Assembly: GCA_018806985.1 (NCBI GenBank)
Contig: JADANN010000440.1
Span: 682,001-746,000 of the forward strand
Source: Angiostrongylus vasorum
Taxonomy: Eukaryota; Nematoda; Chromadorea; Rhabditida; Metastrongylidae
Direction of reading: 5' to 3'
Length of the DNA stretch: 64,000 nucleotides
Shown here: one piece after another, positions 35,915 to 47,900 of the stretch
Numbering within the stretch: the stretch's first letter is position 1
Layout of the letters: each line of letters starts with the position of its first letter
The notes under the pieces: generated by a model
Told to the model about the DNA's origin: nothing
Seen by the model: only the letters and a program-made list of their open reading frames with translations
Databases searched by the model: none
Translations under genes and position numbers: made by a program

Positions 35915-35920
35915 CTTTAG
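35915..35920 (+). promoter_or_regulatory. Acceptor-like CTTTAG before the proposed ATG
   Basis: It sits seven bases before ATGATG at 35928. It could be a spliced-leader acceptor or the acceptor of an internal exon. A possible upstream exon (about 35545-35628 on the + strand, reading YQYTEGIARLGTLEGEINSE) leaves the second option open. Confidence 0.4.
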
Positions 35921-35927
35921 GGTTTGG

Positions 35928-38900
35928 ATGATGGTTGGTCTCATTCCTTTCCTACTGGTCTGCCCTAGAGCATGGTCGATAGGAATCAGAACCGAACGCA
36001 GGCTACGATATCGAACTCCGGCCGTGAGGTGAGTGTTGGCTTCTGTGATTCTCACTTCATTTATGAGCATATTGACAACGGAATACGAACTACCACTTTT
36101 TAAGGCCATGAGAATTTCCAACACAGCAAGGCAATTGTTTCAGGTGAATCGTATTATCAACAACGCAATTGATCAGTTGGAAGATGTGATGACAGGAGAT
36201 CAGCAAGGACACATGTAGGTGAAAATATTTATGAAAATGAAGGAGAAAGGAAAAGTCAGCGACATTTCTTGTCCATCGGCCACATTTCGAGCTCTTCGCT
36301 ACTACTTTATGAGTGTAGTGTACAAGTAAACTGCATGACTATTCACGGTAGAAATGTAAATATTATGGTAAGACTGTGCCGTTTGCACGTAAACTTCGCA
36401 GTGAAAATTTGGTAGAGAACGACTTCGAACAGTAACAGAACTCGCATTTCATTTCACATGACTGTGAAACTGTGGCAAACTCGAAAAAGATAAAGGATAA
36501 AGGATAAAGCTTTCCGCGTTGATCAATCTTTGAGGGATGAGCCATGCATTCGACTTCATTAAGCATCGTTTGAAGGTGATGAGTGCATATCCGGCCTTTA
36601 CAATGATTCGCGGTGACCTACCGATGTATCCAGTCAGTGCTGCTATCCTCTCGGAGAGTCTGGTACCAATTTGCCGACCATGGAGTGATGGAACGCTTGG
36701 TGGGCAATGGGCGCGAAGATCGATTCCGCGTGTGTGTTGCAGGGCGCCTCCGACCACTGCGCCACACGCACCCTAAGCGAAGAAGATACTGAAAAAAAAT
36801 GCAAAGAATTCAATGACATGGGAAACCCAGCAACATGGTAGTGGGGGTAGAGCAACTGGCATAACCACTGATAGCGTTTATCAGTCATTCTGTCAGGTAT
36901 ATGGCCCGTATACGAGCCTACGGCGTACAAAAATGAATTTTATCAACAAGGATTCGAAGTGTTGACAAACAATCGAGCGCTAATTATTTATCCAGCAGCA
37001 TCTACTTTGATGGCTGCATAGTAATCAAAGGCCTCTACTAGTTTGTTGCCAAACGAATATCTCAGAACATTCCTGGTAACCGTAATTATTATTTAAAAAA
37101 ATTGGCACTCATTTTTCCAGGCAGCGAAGTCCGAGTGTAACGGCACGAAGCACTTGTTTTTCCTCTACAGAACCGGAAGGACAAACACGATCTCTTCCAA
37201 GAGGTTCAAATTCCCCATGTGAATCGACGTGTGCATCAAATGTATGTTCAAATCAACCCTCATTGGTGTACTTTTTAATAGTTTTGAAATCTATGAACTA
37301 TTTTAGAGAGCAAATAGAAACGGCAGAGCGCGTCGAGCCACGTCGTAAGTCGTTCAGTGTTCGTGGATTTTTAGAACAACAACAACATAATGACATATAG
37401 AGAATGTAGAATTGTAAATTTACTATGAAGACCACCAAATGCCAAGTGCCAACATAAGAAATAAGAAAACAACAAAAAAGCCGTTGTTAAATGAAGTATA
37501 ACTAGGGTCGAACAGACAAGATCGCCGTACGTGAACACTGCCGAGCAACCGACGTCAGCAGTACCAACAGCACGATCCATGTCGTTCCACAGCGATGTCA
37601 GCTCTCACTCATCGAACTGGTAGGCTGCTATTAAATACAGACTTTTCTACAATATTCACCGTTGCCGGGATCTTCTGTCTCCTGAGTTGCCATTGATGTG
37701 GTAAAAAAAGGATAACGCTCTCGGCCTTGATTAATCCCCTAGGGATGCGCCATGCATTCGACTTCATTAAGCATCGTTTGAAGGTGATGAGTGCATATCC
37801 GGCCTTTACAATGATTCGCGGTGACCTACCGATGTATCCAGTCAGTGCTGCTATCCTCTCGGAGAGTCTGGTACCAATTTGCCGACCATGGAGTGATGGA
37901 ACGCTTGGTGGGCAATGGGCGCGAAGATCGATTCCGCGTGTGTGTTGCAGGGCGCCTCCGACCACTGCGCCACACGCACCCTAAGCGAAGAAGATACTGA
38001 AAAAAATGCAAAGAATTCAATGACATGGGAAACCCAGCAACATGGTAGTGGGGTAGAGCAACTGGCATAACCACTGATAGCGTTTATCAGTCATTCTGTC
38101 AGGTATATGGCCCGTATACGAGCCTACGGCGTACAAAAATGAATTTTATCAACAAGGATTCGAAGTGTTGACAAACAATCGAGCGCTAATTATTTATCCA
38201 GCAGCATTCACTGTGATGGGTGCATAGTAATCAAAGGCCTCTACTAGTTTGTTGCCAAACAAATATCTCAGAACATTCCTGGTAACCGTAATTATTATTA
38301 AAAAAATTGGCACTCATTTTTTCCAGGCAGCGAAGTCCGAGTGTAACGGCACGAAGCACTTGTTTTTCCTCCACAGAACCGGAAGGACAAACACGATCTC
38401 TTTCGAGAGGTTCAAATTCATCATGTGAATCGACGTGTGCATCAAATGTATGTTCAAATCAACCCTCATTGGTGTACTTTTAATAGTTTTACAAATCTAT
38501 GAACTATTTTAGAGAGCAAATAGAAGCGGCATTGAGCGTCGAGCCACGTCGTAAGTCGTCCAGTGTTCGTGGATTTTTTAGAACAACAACAACATAATGC
38601 CATATAGAGAACGTAGAATTGTAAATTTACTATGAAGACCACCAAATGCCAAATGCCAACATAAGAAAACAACAAAGAGCCGTTGTTAAATAAGGGTTTA
38701 ACTAGGGCCGAACAGATAAGATCGCCGTACGTGAACAATGCCAAGCAACTGACGTCAGCTGTACCAACAGCACGATCCAAGTCGTTCCATAGCGATGTCA
38801 GCTCTCACTCATCAAACTGGTAGGCTCCTATTAAATACAGACTCTTCTACAATGAAGCTCTCGGCGTTGCCCTAGGGATGCGCCATGCATTCGACTTCAT

Positions 38901-41900
38901 TAAGCATCATTTGGAGGTGTTTGAATGCATATCTGGCCTTTACAATGACTCGCGGTGGCCTAGCGATGCATCGGGCCAGTACTGCGTCTGGTACCAATTT
39001 GCCGATCCCAGAGAGATGGAGGGCTTGGTGGACCATGGGAGTGGGGGATCGATTCCACATGCGTATTACAGGGCGCCTCCGACCACTGCGCCACACGCGC
39101 CCTTCATTGGAATTCATTCCATTGATGTGGTAACTAGAAAATTTAGCAATATGTTTGCGTAATGAAACCTGATATGTTGTTGCACATGATTCCCACCTTA
39201 TGATTCGCTCAAGCTGCAGTTGTTTTTTTTCAATAGTAGTCAAAGAGCACCTAATTCAGCAAGAAGAATCACACTCCCGATGTTATCTCGAGAATTCGTA
39301 ATGACGCGATAGCGGTCAACAAGTAGGGAAGCAAAGATGGATATTGATTTTACATCCAGCATCTAGTGAGAATGGGCATCCGCAGGCGACAAATGCAGAC
39401 TGCACTATTTTTTTAGGCGTAGTTGCCGGCTATTTTGTGAACCCACCGCCAAACATTATCAAAAAATGAGTAATTCCAGTCCCCGTTTGACGACAGCACG
39501 CAGTAGTTCTACGTTCGATGACACTTCTGCCGGTTCGACTCACGTCTCCACAGCTGTGTCTCCGAGTAGTGACATCACCATATCACCTGGGAGACTGTAA
39601 GTCAGATGTTTTGATTCTTCTATGATGCTTACACTCAGCTCTTATTCCTGTTGATAACAGCAATAGCTTTGTTTAGGTCAGGGTAGCATAGGAACCTGTG
39701 ATTCTCTGAATGGATCTTGACGAGCGCACAGCAATTTTATTCAAACAACTTACTGTAGCTTAAAACGAGGTGTTGCTGCAAAATGTGTAGTGTAAACTAA
39801 ATTTAACTCATTAGCTAAACCCATTATTCGTATGAGGTGAAGAACTCTCACAGTTTGACTTCTTATTTACTGCCTACTCTTTTTAGCGGCAGGGGTATGC
39901 GTTGCGAAATATAACTTTAATGATGCTGAGATATTTGCAAAACTCTGGACCGCAGGTGCCTATGGTGGGGAACGAACGCGCTATTGTCCTTTCCGGGGAG
40001 TAGCGCGCTCACCACCACACCATGCGGGTCCTTCGTTTCGCCTGTCTCTCAGCTAGTTCTATTGATCTTTTGCCATCAGCAATCACCCGTGAGCGGGATT
40101 GATCTGGGGGGCCCAAATCGGCAACGAACCCAGTTAAGCTGAGGCTGCAGTTATAATCACAATTTTGACTTCTTATTTACTGCCTACTCTTTTTAGCGGC
40201 AGGGTATGCGTTGCGAAATATAACTTTAATGATGCTGAGATATTTGCAAAACTCTGGACCGCAGGTGCCTATGGTGGGGAACGAACGCGCTATTGTCCTT
40301 TCCGGGGAGTAGCGCGCTCACCACCACACCATGCGGGTCCTTCGTTTCTGCCTGTCTCTCAGCTCACGGATGATTGCTGATGGCAAAAGATCAATAGAAC
40401 TAGCTGAGAGACAGGCGAAACGAAGGACCCGCATGGTGTGGTGGTGAGCGCGCTACTCCCCGGAAAGGACAATAGCGCGTTCGTTCCCCACCATAGGCAC
40501 CTGCGGTCCAGAGTTTTGCAAATATCTCAGCATCATTAAAGTTATATCTCACAGTTTGGTTAAGGAATACTGTCTGGAAAGGTCAAATCGCAATATTCAG
40601 CCAAACACATTCATAACCTCAGCAGATAAAATTTAATGCATAAATTCTTTAGTTCGCAAATACAAGATTTGTGTGTTAAGTTTTGCCTGCTGTGGTAACG
40701 ACAGTGCTCGGCTGAGAAGCCTACGTGTCAGTTTGACTTTTCTAGGCTTTGAAGAAGGCAAATCCGCCGACACGTCAACTGTTGTGGATGAATAAGTAGT
40801 GCAATAACAACTGTTTGCTCATTAAAAAAAATAGTGAAATATTGATCAACGCAGAGTTTAAAAAGGAAGTCGGTAATAGGAATTGCTAAGTAATAGAGTG
40901 GACGCGTGTGGCGCAGTGGTCGGAAACGCCCTGCAACACACACGTGGAATCGATCCCCACGCCAGTGGCTCACCAAGCCTTCCATCCCTCCGGGGTCGGA
41001 AGATTGCTACCAGACTTGTCTGGGAGGATAGCAGCAATGGCTCGATAAATCGGTGGGCCACCGCGAGTCATTGTAAAGGCCAGATATGCATTCAGTCACC
41101 TCTAAGCGATGCTTAATGAAGTCGAATGCATAGCGTATCCCTCAGAGGGATTGACCAACGCCGAGAGCTTTATCCTTTTATCCTTTAAGTAATAGAGTTT
41201 CGTGAGTTGCATAACTGAATATTAAAAATAAAATTCTTAATTCCATGTGCGAAAACAAGGACAGTACAACAACTCAAAATTGAGCAGCAGTTAGTGTTTT
41301 TGTCGTCAAGGGCATCTAAGTGGTAGAAGTGCAGATATCAGGGAGAACTGGTCCATTCATCCTGCTCTCCATAGTTTTTGAGCTTGCAGCGAATATAGTT
41401 TTTAGCGAAATTCGTTATTTAAAAACCGTGTTCTCCTCGAGATGCGACGTTTACGAAACAAAGAGCTGCCTCAGTCACAAAACAGTGTGAATAGGTTTCT
41501 GCTAAGAGTGCAAGAATTCCTGACGTTGGTTTGCCTTGCCAGAAATCCATATAGAAACTTTGGACTGATTGTCACTCTTCATAGTGCCGGAAGTGGCAGC
41601 TGAACAACACCCTGCCTTCGCATGAAGAGGTGTTAAAATCGCGAAAGAAGAGCTTACAATGTGACCAAATATGTCATCCTTTTTTTTCAGCGATTAGCAT
41701 AAGGTCGATTGAAAGACGTGGTCGTTCGCCGACTCTTAGATCCAACACGAACAGTCAACAAGCAATGTATGTCAGTTTTGAAAGAGTGCTAGCACACAAA
41801 GTCATTGTTTTCATTAAGAACACCTCGAATGGCATGGGCGAATGTTTCGGTGGGAGCACACTCAGTTATCAAACCTCGTGATAATCGGTTAGTTTTTATG

Positions 41901-44900
41901 GCGTAACATCCACACAAATTCTGTCCGTAGTGAAAACGTTTCTTCTGGAAAAACCTTTAAAAAACACCTTTAATGCTTATTTGGATACTTGGATGGCCCA
42001 TTCTCACCGGTTGTGCGGGCCATAGGACACTTTCTATTTTTCGGAGTTTTTGTTAGTTTAGCCGTTGCGTCTCACTGGAGTCCAGAGGTCAGCCGAGCCA
42101 AAGTTTGCCCCACGTTTCGACGACCACATGTAGTCGCCGTCATCGTGAATCAGAGGAACATTTGGCATCATGCGGGACCCAGGACGATGTTGGTTCCTGG
42201 CTTTAGTTCACTCTTAGCTGAGCTCCCTGATGGAAACCTTTTCTCCGGACCTCTTCTCTGCTTGGGAAACCCTGCTAGGGGATGAATCTCCTCGCTGTAC
42301 ATCGCAGTTTGACACCCAGGAACACCTCCCAGCCACGATGAGACGGTAAACTGTTGCGCCGAACACCTTTAATAGTTATTTTCATCTATGGAATGTGTTT
42401 ATGCAAGAAGTTTACATGTGTAAGAAATCGAAATCGTCGAATTCTGAATTTGTAGTGGTTTGGCTCGAACAACAGGAACACCTTCAACTGGACTACCGTC
42501 GTTTTCTGCCGGATCAAATGGCTCATCAACGCCATATTCATCAGTAAGATTCAATACATAAAACTTCTTTTTTTTCCCACGATTCCAAAGAACAGTTATG
42601 TCTTTTTGAAGAGCAACAGTGAGTACGTCATGTCCACAGCTCGGCTATCGGAAGATCCGGATCTTATCGGTAATGAATAAAAGCTACTTAACGAAATAAA
42701 AAGTAAAGTTTTCGAAGTACCAGTATGAGAACATGTAAAAAGGAAGAAGAGAATGTGGGAAAAAGAGAAGAAAGTGAACAAGAGACAAAGATGTGTTAAG
42801 ATAGATACACCCATCGTCGTTTGTATTACGTTTGTAGTTAAGAATTGGTTGATTGTAAACAGAGAATAAAAATGCTTAGGAAACAAATGATGATCCAGTT
42901 GTGACTTGTTATGACTTAAGTGGCTGAGTGAATATAAAGTTCATAGAGCTGATGAACCCAATGGATTTCTACGAAATGATTGCATTTTCAGCTCTTCGTA
43001 GAGGACAACTTTTGGCCGAAGCAGTTCTTCCCACTCTCGAGGTTAGACTTGGGAGAAACTCTAAGAAGCGGTTACCTTACTATCGTAAATTAGCCATCTT
43101 TCAGACAATGTACCGTGTGGAGTTGAGCAACCTATAACCTCAGCCCCAGTGATACCAACGGTGCCACCATCGGAAGAAACGGCTACAGCAGGTCCGGAAC
43201 TGGACAGCGTTCCTCAAAATGCCAACGCTCAACCAGCGAAGAAATACCATAGTGAACACCTTGTAAAAACAGCCGAAGCAATAGGAACACCTTGCGGAAG
43301 AGAGCATCTTCATATACCGCAAGGGGCCGTCCGCAGTTACTACGGATAAAATAATATTTTACAATACTGATAAGCATGCCAAGCCAAGTGCTTCGTTAGG
43401 AGAGCATCACCCTTTTGGATCCGCTGAGCATCACACATCATGCGCTCAGACGCCAGTCGTCACCGGAACGTTAATTCCAAGCGATTCATCACACAGAAGC
43501 GCCTCTCACGCACGCATAGATACGTTACCAACGGCTAGCAATCAAACGCATGTGAACACTTCTTCGTTTGATCCAGTTCCAAAAACAGCTTCATTGAATG
43601 GAAGACAGAGCAACTCCATCAAAGCAAACACGTCGTGCGCTGAGACGCCCACCTTTGAGTGGCCTGCGAGTGAACGATCGTCGAAGGCCGTTAGTTCGTC
43701 AGGCACTCTAGAGGGGTCTATAACACAGAACACAAATCACTTCGAAGCTGGATCTCCAATATCTGCATCAGGACGGCTGCCATTGACCGGATTTGATCGC
43801 GAACAATGGAACATTGCCAGAAACGACAACAGCGATACAGCCATGCCTCGTCTGATTACAGCACGCGAGTCATCGGAAGATAGTCTTCATACGGCCAAGG
43901 TGAATTCAGTTTATCAACTCAACCAATACCAACGAGAGTACAACATCCACTATCGTTCAACCTACTTAATGGAGGGGCATCGGTAGTTATAAATCCTAAC
44001 ACCACTCAAAAAGCAGACATGATGGACGTTCAGTCATCACAGAGAACTTCATGTTGGCTTATTTTCTTCGGTTTTCTTTACCTGCGAAATTCTACTTTGA
44101 TTGATTTCCTGATCTGCAGTGTTCCGTTAGTCCTTAGGGATTTCGAATTTTGAGGAAGTTAGCTTTAAGAATAAGAATCTGTGTCGTGAAAGAATTCAAA
44201 ACTATATCGTAAAAACACCACATTATGAATTTTGTTTTTAGGTTTTGAAGCTACTCTAGTAATTTATATCTAACTGTTGCTTTACATAGTCCTCTTCTTG
44301 ATTCTTGCTTTTTCATTTGATGAGCATCGTTCCGTTAATGCGTAACTACAGAGTTGTCGTAGCTCAGTTTCTACGTCCCAAATTCGGTGCTGTGAAACCG
44401 CTGACATTTCCGACACTCAATGATGCAAAGCAAACTACATTTTATTGATCAGTCTTCACTGACGCCGTTTAGAAAACTATCTTATCAGAGAACAGACTTC
44501 CCTTATTGTTGAATACGATCTTCCGTTATAAGTGCTGAACGCGCAGTGTTGAAGGATGTGACAGGGTTTATTTCTTTTACACTCTCACAATCTTCATAAC
44601 GAAATCGCTGTAGTAGTCGCTGATAGCAATCATGAGAAGGAATCTGTGCCTTATTGCTGAATCGTGGTTGGATTAGCATTTTAACGGTGTTAACGTGGAA
44701 AAGGCGAACGTCGGCTGAAACTAGTTTCTTGCCTGGACGGAACTCGCTCTAGTAAAGACTTACCCTTTCATTAGGCATAATGAAGAATCATGTCTACGGA
44801 TACCTGCGTCCTCGTTCGCTCCCTCTCATTTGCCGCATGTGTAAAGTATAATCGCTCATTTCTTAGTATCCATGCAGACCTTTTCCCACCTCCTCACTGG

Positions 44901-47900
44901 CCTGAGTCCGTTCGTCCGTGCGTGGCAGTTTTTTCTTACCTGCATCTATGAATGTATCCATAAACGCAGTAAATGGTGAAGTCTACTGATTTTTCAAGTG
45001 TTTCCATTCGTCTAAATTTTTGTTCCAATCTTTCTAATTTTAATCTAAGGTATTTCTAAAGCAACTACAAAAATATTACTAGTGCAAAGAAAGCATGGTC
45101 ACCTCATGTTTTCCGATAATCAACTCATACCTATACCTGATATTCTATTATTTTGTAAAAATTCTACGATACAAGATTTATGACTTATCATTGTATTTGT
45201 CTTGAGGTTTACCTTCTCTCCAATCTTTTTGTGCTTTCTTCTTCTTCCTTACTTCTTTTCATAGAAAATTCACGATGGTAGAGTTGATCCCTCAATTTAC
45301 AGCTTACTTGCCAAATTCGAGATTCTGCCCAATTTATTTCTTCACACAGCCATTAAAGGTGACCTTAATCTCTTTGGTAGCCTTCAATAATAATGATGCG
45401 CCAATGGTTCACACCCTTCAAAGTGGTCGGAGATGATCCACGTTCGCAACCATCATTTAGAAGTGCTACTCTTCTCACATCAGAATCAACCAAGCCGGAA
45501 AAGATTTTGACACTTCCATCCAAAATCAGAGTTAGTTAGCTTCCGTCAAGAAGAAAGGTTACCACACCACAAAGTGATGCTTAGCGTCTCTTGACAAGTG
45601 GAGCCAACTGAGCTGTGCTGACGCGCGGCGGGGGTCGAACACAGTTTATTAGTGCTTGCTTCAGTCGTTCGGTGAGTAACTGGTCCACAGGTGATATAGG
45701 TGATTTGATGCAGCATAAAGGTGAAACGAGAGGGAAATGTGAGGAATCCTTGGGTGAGAGAGTCGACATGAGTTCGATTCCACTAAAGGATATAGAGGTA
45801 GTGACTGGAAGGATATTTATGCCCGAAGAAGTCCGATACCGATTTAAAGAACATGGAAGAAGGTAGATCTCGTTTTCTCCCGCACCGTCTCGAACCAACG
45901 ACCATGTGCATATGGTGACCACCTGCAAATACTGCTCCATACCTCAGCAAATGCAGTACACTTCGAATATGTTACGAGGCAGTTAAATAGCGTTTTCGGT
46001 ACTAATCTTAATTGTTTCTTGATTTTTCCTAGTATTGCCCTCCAGTTCAACCACTTTGTCACCACTCTTCTTTACTTAAAAGCATACTTATTGCATTCCC
46101 TTTTTTTTCTGAATTCCTTTTGAGGTTGTTCCACACAGCTGAATAATTCAGGTAATGCTTCACCTACATCAGGAGTTCTTACGGCGAAAGAAGGTACGCT
46201 AATAACGAGCACTTCTTCTTTACTTCCCTAAGGACCTTATTAGAGTAAAGAGAAGATACAAAAAACAAAGCAACACCAATTTCTATTTGTATTTCCATTC
46301 AGCTGCAATGTCTCCAACTCGTGATGTTTTCACCGCGAACGAAGGTACGGTAAACTCATTAAGAATTTCTCGGGAAAGAAAATAATGAAAGAGAGAAAGT
46401 GAATTAGAAAGTGTTGTTTGCTTGGTGATGGAAGCGAATTAGGCAACCGTTTATGAAAGAGTGTCTCATCGAATTGCTTACAGTTAGCAACAGGCCTACA
46501 AAAGGAATGGAAACGGCAAGAACGCCCGCAGGAGGCAAGTTCTCAATGGAAAGAGGCGTTAATCTCTTGTTATATCCAAACTTTTGATCTACACTCTTAA
46601 TACATTCCCATCAGGAAAAATTTGCTAGGAAAATTAACATTATTTTCAAATACAACGTGCAACTCCAACGGTCTCCCACATGTTCACGGTTAGAGCAAGT
46701 TACTGCAAGCCGAATTTCACAATGAATATGCTTAATTGGAAACGCATCACCCTAGTGGCATCCTACACCACTAAGAATGAGTGTCACATTCTCTTCGAGA
46801 ATCCCACCTAAGGTAAATACGGATCATGAAAACATTTACCAAACCACCCTTTTATAACACACTGGGAAGAAAAAGCGCAAAAAGGAAGCGACACTTCACC
46901 AAATGCGTGACGTTCCTCGAGCCGCAAGCGAAGGGGTCTACTCAGTCGCATCCACATCGTTAATTAACAGCGTAAATAGTAAATGATTATATGACAGATT
47001 ACGTAGTCGATCAATTCCTAAGAGATATGCCTTGTATTCGACTCCAATAAGCATCAAAGAGGAGGTCGAGTACGAATTTTGTCAATACAGTGGTTTCCTG
47101 TGGCCTACGATGCAGTCAGTGTTCGAATTCTTGTACACAACTTTCATACCAGTTTAGTAACCTCGAAAGAAGAGAGGGTTTCGTGAGTTTCGGACACGGG
47201 ACGGAGCCAAAGTCCCCGTGTGTACTGTAGCACACCTCTGATCGCTGCGCCACATGCATTTCCATTTCTATCAACAGAGGGCTTAGGAGGGCGCTCCTTA
47301 AAATGTCTTACTTGATAATTGGTACTTGAACGGTCCGTCCTCACTGGTTGTGCAGGCCCCAGCATAATCACCATTTTTTTGGAGACTTGCTGGTTAAGCC
47401 ATTGTGGTTCCCTGGAATCCCGAAGTCAGCCTGGCGAAAGTCTGCCCCAGGTCTTCACCATCACGGGCAGTCGCAGCCCTTGTGGATCAGACGGATATTT
47501 GCCACTATGTGACTTTGATACCAGGACGGTGGCGGACATTGGTACTGGTTTACTCTTAGCTAGGCTTCCTGATGGAAACGCTGGACTTCTTATCAGCCTG
47601 GGAAACCCTGCCGAGAGAACGAATCCCCTCGCTGTACATCGCAGTCCGACACCCAGGAACATCTCCTAGCCGCGATGAGGAGGTAAACCATTGGTAGACA
47701 TTAGAATGTCACTGTGAATATATTTTTGTAAAACTAGCCCAGTATTTGAGAGCTATCTCAACAATCGGTCTGTTTTCGATGATGGAAATCATTTTTATGG
47801 CCACTGGAGCACAAATGACGATGTTGCTTTCGATTACTCCACTCACTCTTTTAGTATTTTTTTCAGTGCGTATAGACACATGTTTACGTACTTAATAATT

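Larger units (their letters stand above)
36490..38852 (+). repeat. Tandem duplication of a 1.15-kb SINE-plus-exon-pair unit
   Basis: Unit 1 (36490-37652) and unit 2 (37706-38852) are nearly identical apart from small indels and scattered substitutions. Each consists of a minus-oriented family A SINE followed by one 121-base and one 38-base exon of the Ser-rich gene. A third SINE (38855-39103) follows immediately, so each unit is flanked by same-orientation SINEs. The exon pair adds 159 bases (53 codons) in frame. Confidence 0.9.

Noticed and set aside
35888..36124. Minus-strand frame of 78 codons
   Set aside because: It is antisense to exons 1-2 of the Ser-rich gene, which have donor and acceptor sites and compatible phases. 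The minus frame has none.
42928..43137. Possible exon 42992-43041 (LRRGQLLAEAVLPTLE) of the Ser-rich gene
   Set aside because: It has a good acceptor, but its phases cannot join the following exon at 43105, whereas the preceding exon at 42669 can join directly.
45581..45940. 119-codon minus-strand and 83-codon plus-strand frames
   Set aside because: They lie on two adjoining tRNA-like repeats with B-box-like sequence and show no splice fit.
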